Positions 57,901-64,000 of a DNA stretch of 64,000 nucleotides are shown in pieces (within the stretch, counting starts at the first letter, position 1; every line of letters starts with the position of its first letter). A program made the position numbers and the translations under genes. The notes under the pieces were generated by a model. It ran no database searches and had not been told where the DNA came from. It was given only the letters and a program-made list of their open reading frames with translations. Source of the DNA: Hyunsoonleella flava (GTDB lineage Bacteria; Bacteroidota; Bacteroidia; Flavobacteriales; Flavobacteriaceae); assembly GCF_004310325.1 (NCBI RefSeq), contig NZ_SIRT01000001.1:434001-498000 (forward strand), given 5' to 3'.

Positions 57901-59928
57901 AACCATTTTGGTAGCGTAGAGGGTACAACGTATTTATTCGAATTATTAACACGATTAGGAAAAGACACGTTTCATAGAGGCTACTCTTGGTATAATTTTG
58001 ATTCGAAAAAGGAAGTGTTTAGTAATTTAATAAAGAAAAGTATCCCGAAAGAAACAGAAACCTACACTGATTTTCTGACACAAGCAAAAACTTCAAAAAT
58101 CACAAAAAAGCGTTGGATTGAAACAGCTATTTATGCGCCGCAATGGGCAAACTGGATTGGCGAATACTTAAATATAGAAAAACTGGAAGACGCAGTTTGG
58201 TGGTTTCATGCACATGCTTCAGATTATATGAATGCTGAAAAAGAGACCATAATTTCTAGATATTCTAATGTTGAAAAAGCCGATTTTGCAAAAGGAGTAA
58301 TAGATTTAGATTGGTTTAATGAGGTGTATCCCAAATTTGGAAAACAAAATTGGAAAGTACTACATGATGCCGCAAAATATATTTCTGATGGTAATGGTCA
58401 CCGACTTGTAAAACTGTATTCTTCCGTAATTCTTGGCGAGATTAAAATAAGAGAAACGCTTGCTAAAATAAATGATAAGCGAGACAAGGATTATGTAAAA
58501 GCATTTGGATTAATTCCTTTAAGTAAAGCCAATAGAAAAAAAGACCTTTTAAATAGGTATACTATTTTACAGGAGTTTTTAAGAGAAAGCAAACAGTTTG
58601 GAGCGCAACGACAAGAAAGCGAAAAAAATGCTGTAGAAATAGCTTTGGATAATTTGGCAAGAAATGCAGGATATGATGATAGTATTCGGTTTTCTTGGGC
58701 AATGGAAGGGGAGGCTACCCAAAACATTATGAAACAAGCATTTGTTGAGATTGATAATGTAGTTGTAGAATTATTTGTTAATGCACAGGGAAAAGCAGAT
58801 ATAAAAGTTACTAAAGATGGGAAATCCCAAAAATCTATTCCTGCTAAATACAGAAAGGATAAGCAAATTAAATCGCTTCAAAAAAATAAAGCATATTTAA
58901 GAAAACAATATTCCAGAACACGTATTTCGTTAGAAAACGCGATGTTAAGAGAAGAAGTGTTTAGTAAAGAAGAACTTAAAAACATCCTGATACATCCAGT
59001 TGTAAAAGCAATGCTAAATAAGTTAGTGCTTTATAATAAAACAAAAAACACCTTTGGGTTTTATAAAGAAGGTGGTTTGGAGGATAGTGAAGGTAAGCTA
59101 ATCAGCATTGCAGAAGATGATGCAGTTGTTATTGCGCATCCATCTCATTTATATGAAAACGTTGTTTGGGATTTGTATCAAAAATATGCTTTTGATACAA
59201 AACTAGTACAGCCTTTTAAACAAATATTTAGAGAGCTTTATGTAATTACAAAAGACGAAATAGAACGTAATTTACAGTCAGAACGGTACCAAGGCCACCA
59301 AATACAACCTCAAAAAACTGTAGCATTATTACGTTCGCGAGGATGGACGGTAAATCATGAAGAAGGCTTACAAAAAGTATATCACAAAAAAGGATTTATA
59401 GCTTCAATTTATGCTATGGCAGATTGGTTTTCTCCAGCCGATATTGAGGCACCAACATTAGAGCATATAGCGTTTCATTCTAGAAACACCTACAAACCAA
59501 TACCGCTTACTGACATAGATAGCGTAACATTTAGTGAAGTAATGCGCGACTTAGATTTGGTAGTAAGTGTAGCGCATGTTGGAGGTGTAGACCCAGAAGC
59601 AAGTCATTCTACCATGCAGATGCGTGGTGCTTTAGCAAGAGAAACCGCAAGACTATTTAAAGCAGATAATGTTACAGTACAAGAACGACATATTTTAATA
59701 AAAGGAACTTTGGCCGATTATAGTATTCATCTAGGAAGTGGCATGGTAAGCAAAACAGGTTTACAATTATCTATCATACCAGTACACAGCCAACATCGCG
59801 GGCGTTTATTTTTACCGTTTATTGATGACGATCCGAAAACTGCTGAAATCATTTCAAAAATGAAATTATTGTCAGAAGATAATAAGATAAAGGATCCTAC
59901 AATTTTAGCTCAGATACAACGGTCTTAA
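54901..59928 (+). CDS. Giant DUF4132-domain protein (1675 residues)
   Basis: This very long cytoplasmic protein has no signal peptide or membrane segment. Most of it is helical and looks like a HEAT-like scaffold (short repeats around 260-620). The last 450 residues form the DUF4132 region, recognisable by FRELYVIT, RSRGWTV, DLDLVVSVAHVGGVDPE and IHLGSGMV. DUF4132 is also found in MolR-type proteins, but its activity is unknown. The single small partner gene directly upstream suggests a two-protein complex. It has no mobile signatures itself, but it sits at the edge of an accessory region. Confidence 0.85.
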   Translation: MIKLENAQAFIESKKTSKLQRSHLNGFSRKYNVLGLLITQLSKNTTHSYYSNNVNITPYKDHFGSDVTTNPWKSKEGAKLAKLLFGNYQAKYISDIWDLILKSPYQNDYTRRSFRCKSTDDYTVNRLRFLQNLYQSGTLGYSGLNILELAQYDIYDQYYYKNHSYVFAAALNDEKESVNLHNLIKDIFLGEDEIGGVTRGLIKGLLLTENPENWKLVEDLLLAAQRQEGLRQTILEALDETSIGALQHFIKVILDYNLMRFSSVVRAVDTWFGFGWEAPKTATIKRVLELSLSFFEKPSLTERALTSKDNLEIYVALWFLGLDDVDNANLKAIDLINTGSKEKKILASMFISQTGRTNHKVLDWINSNFGNDLEIDFWVLQTIPINPKLSDDLFNKIKHYGEELPSKGKIVKGQVFAWTAYTIKPDYFFEYLVNHANKDQYQLLAKNLSAITSDERSNFIRKLFPDHYSWSYYNTNKTKNPKINLKAAPWKRDVIHQAIKDRNTSVMATGINLFESIDLNDDDVIVLEDLLQRKNKDLREHIIKLILKQKENRVEAITSNLIASPKVDQRLAALEIMTVLHDSNRMVPFIDTQISLYTKRPKLTKNEQVYIDKFSKTTQDYSFENGFGAIDYSNLEPLITPKIIFGKDKSLLSNIISKITPKTNFIFGNLIDTEKTVNAINTLIRLFEKHQNYEYEAHYQNGAKETVLLSNSINFTDKKAYHLEDAKAQLQLLPMAEVWINWYENSKLNDFELLAAIYNCDNFPYLFKSEDYVHFVKHYMPNLKGLRLVKTNRWDSINKKVARLLDFIYKAYADFPTLLQFKIDLFEDAIARIPEDLKRKTSKERWNNKVTHWTDIIEYQTLDLNALGTELHQISNNTKLLKRYWDLKMYLFAAKLTYPKVPTDISEIAKTNVSILQPNFPPEWITVALYKANTISADDFKYQLLVNTDLLNIIEKTRYYRHNDVNIDGIPHDIAHDLKKNMISVELERGDLATEATHYMNHFGSVEGTTYLFELLTRLGKDTFHRGYSWYNFDSKKEVFSNLIKKSIPKETETYTDFLTQAKTSKITKKRWIETAIYAPQWANWIGEYLNIEKLEDAVWWFHAHASDYMNAEKETIISRYSNVEKADFAKGVIDLDWFNEVYPKFGKQNWKVLHDAAKYISDGNGHRLVKLYSSVILGEIKIRETLAKINDKRDKDYVKAFGLIPLSKANRKKDLLNRYTILQEFLRESKQFGAQRQESEKNAVEIALDNLARNAGYDDSIRFSWAMEGEATQNIMKQAFVEIDNVVVELFVNAQGKADIKVTKDGKSQKSIPAKYRKDKQIKSLQKNKAYLRKQYSRTRISLENAMLREEVFSKEELKNILIHPVVKAMLNKLVLYNKTKNTFGFYKEGGLEDSEGKLISIAEDDAVVIAHPSHLYENVVWDLYQKYAFDTKLVQPFKQIFRELYVITKDEIERNLQSERYQGHQIQPQKTVALLRSRGWTVNHEEGLQKVYHKKGFIASIYAMADWFSPADIEAPTLEHIAFHSRNTYKPIPLTDIDSVTFSEVMRDLDLVVSVAHVGGVDPEASHSTMQMRGALARETARLFKADNVTVQERHILIKGTLADYSIHLGSGMVSKTGLQLSIIPVHSQHRGRLFLPFIDDDPKTAEIISKMKLLSEDNKIKDPTILAQIQRS

Positions 59929-60749
59929 TTTTTTAAATTATATTATCTTGATGTAGAGTATGGTTTTTGAATATTCTATTTTACATAATGTAAATTATAG
60001 TACAAATGTATTGTTTAGTTAATAAGAGTGGTTTATCCATTTGATAGCTATAATGTAGTATTATGTAAAATATCCCAGAAGCTGTATTTATTCTTTACGA
60101 TATTAAGTACTTGGGTCAAGAAAATTTGAAATATTCAATTCTCACGGATTAAGATTTTAGATTTATAAGGAAAGTCATTTGTAGCTATAATTAGCCGTTA
60201 TGTAAAATAGCCGCTACCAAACGCTCGATTGTTTTATAAAATCAAATTGCTATGGCAATTTATTTTACACACAATTATCCAACGCTTGCCAACGCCAAAA
60301 TAAAAGCTAACCTTTTTGCTCTTATTAAAAATCGCGTATTCGATTAAATGTACGTTATAAAAAAATTTAGACGATTCTCGTGAGCTTGCCACAAGAGCAT
60401 AAATTTTAAGAAAAATAAAATTCTATGCACTTGTTATATTTAGAACTTCAATTAACCTTTTTTTCATTCTTTTATTATCTTTTGTCTTGAAACAAAAGAA
60501 ACAAAAATTCAAGGCTGCATAAACTTTTCGAAACAATTTACGGCTTATTCGCTATATTTTAGGAAACATTGTAACTAATTAAGATTGCTCTGAAGTTATT
60601 GAGTAATTATAACTCTTAAGAAACTGTATTACTAAACCCCTAAAATATGCACGCTCATTTCTCCTATTGTTTTAACCAAAATTTTATGAGGCCAAGGTAT
60701 ATATCGAAATTCTATTTTACATAATATTTAAAAACTCAACTATTTGTAA
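59929..60749. other. 821-base gap without a gene, rich in short repeats
   Basis: No convincing frame occurs on either strand. It holds four copies of TTATGTAAAATA (about 59977-59988, 60061-60072, 60198-60209, 60713-60724; first and last on the minus strand). Three have CTATAAT five or six bases before the 12-mer. A perfect hairpin AAATTGC-TATG-GCAATTT lies at 60244-60261 and another (CTTTTGT with ACAAAAG) at 60479-60498, the latter in a Bacteroidota-type intergenic motif. It separates the convergent DUF4132 and ubiquitin-like operons. Confidence 0.6.
60045..60210 (+). repeat. Direct repeat pair: TAGCTATAAT-N6-TTATGTAAAATA
   Basis: Two copies (60045-60072 and 60182-60209) share both half sites exactly while the six bases between differ (GTAGTA and TAGCCG). 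A half-site pair with a variable 6-base centre is the shape of a tyrosine-recombinase core site. A related inverted copy lies near 59977-60000. Confidence 0.45.
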
Positions 60750-60890
60750 TTAGTCACCTTTTTTGTGCTTATGCTTTTTTAATGGTGGATAATCTTTCTT
60801 TTTATCTGGTGACACTCTTCTTCTTTTGTCCAGTGAACCATCATCTTTTCTTGGTTTAGGACCTGGTTTAATTGCTTCAATTGTAATCAT
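60750..60890 (-). CDS. Lysine/proline-rich small protein (46 residues)
   Basis: An ATG at 60890 gives 46 residues, about one third Lys/Arg, with KPGPKPRKDDG near the start and a basic tail KKHKHKKGD. It begins 12 bases after the DUF6527 stop, in the same direction, so it is the likely last gene of the ubiquitin-like operon. No fold is expected. Its many lysines make it a possible modification target or nucleic-acid binder, which is pure inference. Confidence 0.55.
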   Translation of the reverse strand: MITIEAIKPGPKPRKDDGSLDKRRRVSPDKKKDYPPLKKHKHKKGD

Positions 60891-60902
60891 AATATTTGTT
60901 TA

Positions 60903-61313
60903 TTAATTAGATAATAGCTTTAAAAACCAATCTAAAACTCTTCTAAAAATTGATTTTCTTACCTGTTTTGATTCTAAATCATCATAATAGGCTTGTCTTT
61001 TTCTTGCTTCTGCTTCACGTCCTGCTATGATTTCCTCTTCACTCCAATCATGTGACCATTCAATATTTCCATTAGTAATCCAATAATGCGACCTACATGG
61101 TAATTGCCAATTACCTATAGAAGGATATAAAGTTGGTTTATTTTTAACTTCTTTAAACGACCATTCGGATGGCTCAATTGGAGTCATTATTTTATTTTCA
61201 CAACCACATGGGCACAAATGACCTGCAATACCAAATTCTTCAGAAACATATAAAATTCCTTGCTCAAGGACTTTTGGTAAATATTCAACTTTCAGCAATT
61301 TAATTTTTTCCAT
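60903..61313 (-). CDS. DUF6527 family zinc-site protein
   Basis: This 136-residue protein has H-L-C-P-C-G-C (His32, Cys34, Cys36, Cys38) and a second pair in LPCRSHYW (Cys73, His76), a likely zinc site and the hallmark of DUF6527. Proteins of this family occur beside ThiF/E1-like and multiubiquitin genes. The C-terminal part is an amphipathic basic helix (about 112-136). Its start overlaps the ThiF gene by 14 bases. The function is unknown; a structural or ligase-like role in the conjugation system is possible. Confidence 0.85.
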   Translation of the reverse strand: MEKIKLLKVEYLPKVLEQGILYVSEEFGIAGHLCPCGCENKIMTPIEPSEWSFKEVKNKPTLYPSIGNWQLPCRSHYWITNGNIEWSHDWSEEEIIAGREAEARKRQAYYDDLESKQVRKSIFRRVLDWFLKLLSN

Positions 61314-62475
61314 TCTCCCCTACTAAATTTACCCCATCAACATTAAATAACATGTGGAAATATGAATTGTCATCCAAATAAAAACCTCTTATTTGTTTAT
61401 ATTTAATAACCGCTAAACAAGCATTTAAGGCATTAAGTTCTGAAATTTGAATATTACTTTTATAAACATGATCGGGAATATCACTTAATGGAGCTAGCCT
61501 TTTATTTATAGTACTTTGTGCTGATTCGACAGGGAAATATGTAGTTCGAAGTGTGCCACTTATTAAGCCAGTATCTTTGTCTAATCCCATACCTAAATCT
61601 ATAAATGGTATTTTTAGTTTTACTAGTAAATCAAATATTTCACCACGAGCAGCTCCGCTATCAACACACACAAAAGCAAAAGTAACCCCAGTCAAATCTT
61701 CTTCTGAATCACAAGTAATATAATTAGAATAAATATTTACATTATCACGGAAATTCTGATAACGATTGTTATATACTTCTGTTTTTCTTTTACCTAGTTC
61801 TTCTTCATTTAATTTTCCAGGAGAACGGAATGCATTATGAACATGATACCAATCTCCATCAAATCCTTTGATTTCTTTTACTGGAGTTTTAACTAAAAAA
61901 TCTAAAAGGTATGAACCAGTCCCACCAAGTCCGATAATCGCAATTGTATCTTCTTCAAGTTTAGCACTTAACTCTCCTATTCCTGCCCTACTTGTTAACG
62001 TATCCCTAAATTTAAACACAGATTTAGTGTTTTCATCAGCTACTCTAAAAGTATAAGGGTTCGCATCAAATTTATCAATTGCTGGTCCAGAAATTATAGT
62101 AATATAATTTTCAATTTTTTCGAACCAATCTTTAAATTTTCCACTTGGAGGCTTGTTAGAGAAAGACCTTTGTACAACCAAATCTTTTGAAGCCAAATGG
62201 ACTGATGTGACACCACCACCAAGATTTCTTATTGGTTTTCCGTTTAATTCATGAGGATGACTACCACAAAAGAATATTTGATGGTCTTTCATGCTCATTT
62301 TATTCTGGCTAATAAAATTTACTATCGAAACTATTGCGCCAATTTGAAGGTTTCCATTATTGTCTAGATAAGGGATATCTCTAACAACAAGATGATTGCT
62401 ATCTATTGCTAATGCATATCCCTTTTTTAATAACCTTTCAATATCTTCATTATTTTCTGCTAAACTTCCTATCAT
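61300..62475 (-). CDS. ThiF/E1-like adenylyltransferase with N-terminal DUF6791-type domain
   Basis: This 391-residue protein has an N-terminal region (about 1-165) resembling DUF6791. The E1-like Rossmann domain carries GLGGTG at 182-187, the acidic Asp206/Asp208 after the second strand, the Arg finger region NAFR (214-217) and Lys230-Lys231. E1-like enzymes adenylate the C-terminus of a ubiquitin-like protein. No CxxC zinc pairs exist. The only cysteines are Cys70, Cys255, Cys270 and Cys353, so any thioester must use one of these or the enzyme may stop at adenylation. It lies 6 bases after the ubiquitin-like gene. Confidence 0.88.
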   Translation of the reverse strand: MIGSLAENNEDIERLLKKGYALAIDSNHLVVRDIPYLDNNGNLQIGAIVSIVNFISQNKMSMKDHQIFFCGSHPHELNGKPIRNLGGGVTSVHLASKDLVVQRSFSNKPPSGKFKDWFEKIENYITIISGPAIDKFDANPYTFRVADENTKSVFKFRDTLTSRAGIGELSAKLEEDTIAIIGLGGTGSYLLDFLVKTPVKEIKGFDGDWYHVHNAFRSPGKLNEEELGKRKTEVYNNRYQNFRDNVNIYSNYITCDSEEDLTGVTFAFVCVDSGAARGEIFDLLVKLKIPFIDLGMGLDKDTGLISGTLRTTYFPVESAQSTINKRLAPLSDIPDHVYKSNIQISELNALNACLAVIKYKQIRGFYLDDNSYFHMLFNVDGVNLVGENGKN

Positions 62476-62481
62476 TTCTAT

Positions 62482-62751
62482 TTAAGATTGTCCCGTATGT
62501 TTCACTTTAAAAATCATTCCTTCTTTTACTCTTACTTTTCCACCTGGAGATAAAATTCCAGTTGGTTTATTTCCTTGTCCTCTTTCATAAGTAACTGAAT
62601 AAGTTCTTTCTGGATGTTGAGGAAAATCGGGAAATGCAAGTGTAACCACTTCATCATAAGTGATATCGTTCTTTTCTTCTTCATGAGGAGTTCCATTAAC
62701 AATAATGGTTACCTTTTTTGTTTTTTTGTCTTTTTCTAAATTTGAGACCAT
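62482..62751 (-). CDS. Multiubiquitin-family beta-grasp protein (ubiquitin-like)
   Basis: The start ATG at 62751 gives 89 residues (an upstream in-frame ATG at 62814 adds a poor N-terminus that would overlap the inverted repeat). One beta-grasp unit is recognisable: VTIIVNGTPHE, TYDEVVTLAFPD, YSVTYERGQGNKPTG and a closing KVRVKEGMIFKV. This is the Multi_ubiq pattern but with a single copy instead of tandem ones. The protein ends HTGQS with no terminal Gly-Gly. In known systems such proteins are activated by the linked E1-like enzyme. It opens the operon. Confidence 0.82.
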   Translation of the reverse strand: MVSNLEKDKKTKKVTIIVNGTPHEEEKNDITYDEVVTLAFPDFPQHPERTYSVTYERGQGNKPTGILSPGGKVRVKEGMIFKVKHTGQS

Positions 62752-62804
62752 AATTTTATTTTTTTTGTTATTAAACAATTTTTTATGGTACAAATAAAAG
62801 ACAG

Positions 62805-62829
62805 TATGGCGCAATCTATTTGCGCCATA
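62805..62829. promoter_or_regulatory. Perfect 10-bp inverted repeat, candidate operator
   Basis: TATGGCGCAA-TCTAT-TTGCGCCATA is a perfect palindrome with a 5-base centre, located between the WYL regulator gene and the ubiquitin-like gene, 53 bases upstream of the latter. It is G+C-rich against the AT-rich surroundings and not followed by a T-run, so it is a better operator than terminator. Binding by the WYL protein is inference. Confidence 0.6.
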
Positions 62830-62855
62830 AAAAAGAATATTATATTTTTTTTAAT

Positions 62856-63854
62856 TTATGTGATTTTATATTGTGCTTGTGCATTTTTTAATGCATCAAC
62901 AACCTTTGCTATGACTGACTTTGGAGATATTATTCTAGCATCAGAACCGTAACTAAAAATTTTTGAGTAAAATTCATAAGATGGTTTCACGATAACTTTA
63001 ATGATTAAAAATTCTTTATTTTCTTCAACTATTTCCTGTGTATGATGAATTGGAAGTGTTTTAAGATAATGTCCTTGTTTTGATTTAAATGAAATAATTA
63101 CTTCAATGGGTACTTCATCTGTAACAGTAACTCCAAATGAATATTTAAAATATTCTTGACTATTAAAATCTATTTTTTCAAAAACTTCCCCAGTTCGTTT
63201 AAAGCTAATTATTCGGTCTAAACCAAAAGTTATTAAACTATCATACTTAATATTTATTCCAATTAAATACCATAGTAATTTATCCTCTTTTAATAATAAT
63301 GGCTTTATGAAATGCTTCTTTGATTCTTTATTATGCCTCCTATAGTTTACCTCAATAACATTATGATTTGCGATACAATCTAATAATTCAGTGATGTTTC
63401 CCAAACCGGGAATAAGAGGATGTTTTTCAGTTTCTAATAATGTGTTCTGTTCAAATAGTTCTTTCATTTTTAAAGATATATTCGATGAATCAATAACCTT
63501 TTTTGTAGTCATTGAAATTTCTTTAAATATTGGATAATCTCTATATTGAGTTATTGTTTTAAAATAAAAAAGAAGAGCATTTATTTCTTCATCTAATAAT
63601 TCAATAATTGGAAATATTTCATCAATATTTTCTGGATAATAATAGGCTTTTTTTGATGTATCATATTCAATCGGTGCATGATAGTCTGTTATCATATTTC
63701 TAATATCTCTTTGAATAGTTGTCTCTCCAACTGAAATATCATGCCTCTCATAAACTTTATTTATAATAAAACTCGTTTTAACGGTATCATAATCTCTCAA
63801 TAATCTATCTATAACACGATAACGTAGCTGAATATTTTTAGGTAATTCCCGCAT
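62856..63854 (-). CDS. WYL-domain transcriptional regulator
   Basis: This 332-residue protein has an N-terminal winged helix-turn-helix (about 10-72, GETTIQRDIRNM), a linker, and a WYL domain (about 155-225) with Trp195-Tyr196-Leu197 and the conserved R-I pair at 214-215, then a WCX-type C-terminal domain (about 235-325). WYL regulators sense nucleic acid or nucleotide ligands and often repress phage-defence operons (CapW and BrxR types). It starts 3 bases after the DUF2779 gene. The palindrome downstream is its likely target. Confidence 0.9.
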   Translation of the reverse strand: MRELPKNIQLRYRVIDRLLRDYDTVKTSFIINKVYERHDISVGETTIQRDIRNMITDYHAPIEYDTSKKAYYYPENIDEIFPIIELLDEEINALLFYFKTITQYRDYPIFKEISMTTKKVIDSSNISLKMKELFEQNTLLETEKHPLIPGLGNITELLDCIANHNVIEVNYRRHNKESKKHFIKPLLLKEDKLLWYLIGINIKYDSLITFGLDRIISFKRTGEVFEKIDFNSQEYFKYSFGVTVTDEVPIEVIISFKSKQGHYLKTLPIHHTQEIVEENKEFLIIKVIVKPSYEFYSKIFSYGSDARIISPKSVIAKVVDALKNAQAQYKIT

Positions 63855-63857
63855 AAA

Positions 63858-64000
63858 TTAATTGATTAAGGCTTTAAAATGTTCATAAAGCATTACCATC
63901 GCCAATGTGTCCAACTCACAATATTTCAATAATGCGGAAGTTATTTGTTCTACTTCGGATGTCGTCATATCTGTATACTGCAATTTACCATATGCTGTTA
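63858..64000 (-). CDS. DUF2779-domain protein, C-terminal end only
   Basis: The last 46 residues before the stop read YGKLQYTDM, LLKYCELDTLAMVMLYE, the typical end of DUF2779 proteins, which have a nuclease-like N-terminus. Most of the gene lies beyond the right edge, so activity cannot be judged. The WYL gene begins 3 bases downstream, so the two are one transcript. Confidence 0.75.
   Translation of the reverse strand, partial: TAYGKLQYTDMTTSEVEQITSALLKYCELDTLAMVMLYEHFKALIN

Noticed and set aside
60244-60261. AAATTGC-TATG-GCAATTT hairpin as a terminator for DUF4132
   Set aside because: It is more than 300 bases after the stop and lacks a T-run directly after the stem.
62805-62829. Palindrome as an intrinsic terminator of the WYL gene
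   Set aside because: On the minus strand the stem is followed by ACTGTC rather than a T-run; an operator explains it better, though an attenuator cannot be excluded.

Overview
The window comes from a low-G+C member of the Bacteroidota, almost certainly a flavobacterium. Several things agree on this: type IX secretion genes (porQ, a PorP/SprF-like protein, a 2025-residue SprB-like adhesin with a gliding-type C-terminal domain), lipoproteins with an acidic stretch after the lipobox cysteine, promoter -7 boxes of the Bacteroidota form TAnnTTTG, weak use of Shine-Dalgarno sequences, a six-motif ribosomal protein S1, and a menaquinone operon. No tRNA, rRNA, CRISPR array or transposase was seen.

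Layout. 0-9 kb: end of a lipid A acyltransferase gene, a rhomboid protease, lon with an overlapping LysM lipoprotein-like gene, porQ-cmk, a BON-LysM gene, and rpsA behind a structured leader. 9-14 kb: recG carrying an in-frame DUF559 nuclease insertion, and a PHP-ACT fusion. 14-19.6 kb: a LytS-type kinase with a periplasmic FG-GAP-like sensor paired with a REC-LuxR regulator, two small lipoproteins, and an M1 aminopeptidase. 19.6-26.8 kb: the SprB-like adhesin and its PorP/SprF partner. 27-41 kb: housekeeping and envelope genes (patatin, glutamate-synthase-like flavoprotein, UvrD/PcrA helicase, a CBM48/retropepsin pair, an esterase lipoprotein, Sua5/YrdC, an OmpA lipoprotein, a GT2 transferase, holA, ung). 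41-48 kb: a menaquinone operon, menB-menA-UPF0173-DUF2490-menC-CPBP-menE, ending in a clear terminator. 48-54 kb: yebC-like gene, PCD-S41 protease-unknown operon, and gcvT with an SDR gene.

54.4-64 kb is accessory. It holds a two-gene module made of a 138-residue protein and a 1675-residue DUF4132 protein. An 821-base gap with repeated recombination-site-like motifs follows. Then, on the minus strand, comes a putative ubiquitin-like conjugation or defence island: DUF2779 (cut by the window edge), a WYL regulator, a multiubiquitin-family beta-grasp protein, a DUF6791-ThiF E1-like enzyme, a DUF6527 zinc-site protein, and a 46-residue lysine-rich protein. A perfect 10-bp inverted repeat lies between the regulator and the ubiquitin-like gene and is the best candidate operator.

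The most interesting items are this minimal E1/ubiquitin-like operon, the nuclease insertion inside the RecG helicase core, the rpsA leader with overlapping hairpins, and a roughly 100-bp dispersed repeat whose terminal arms show a compensatory base change between copies.
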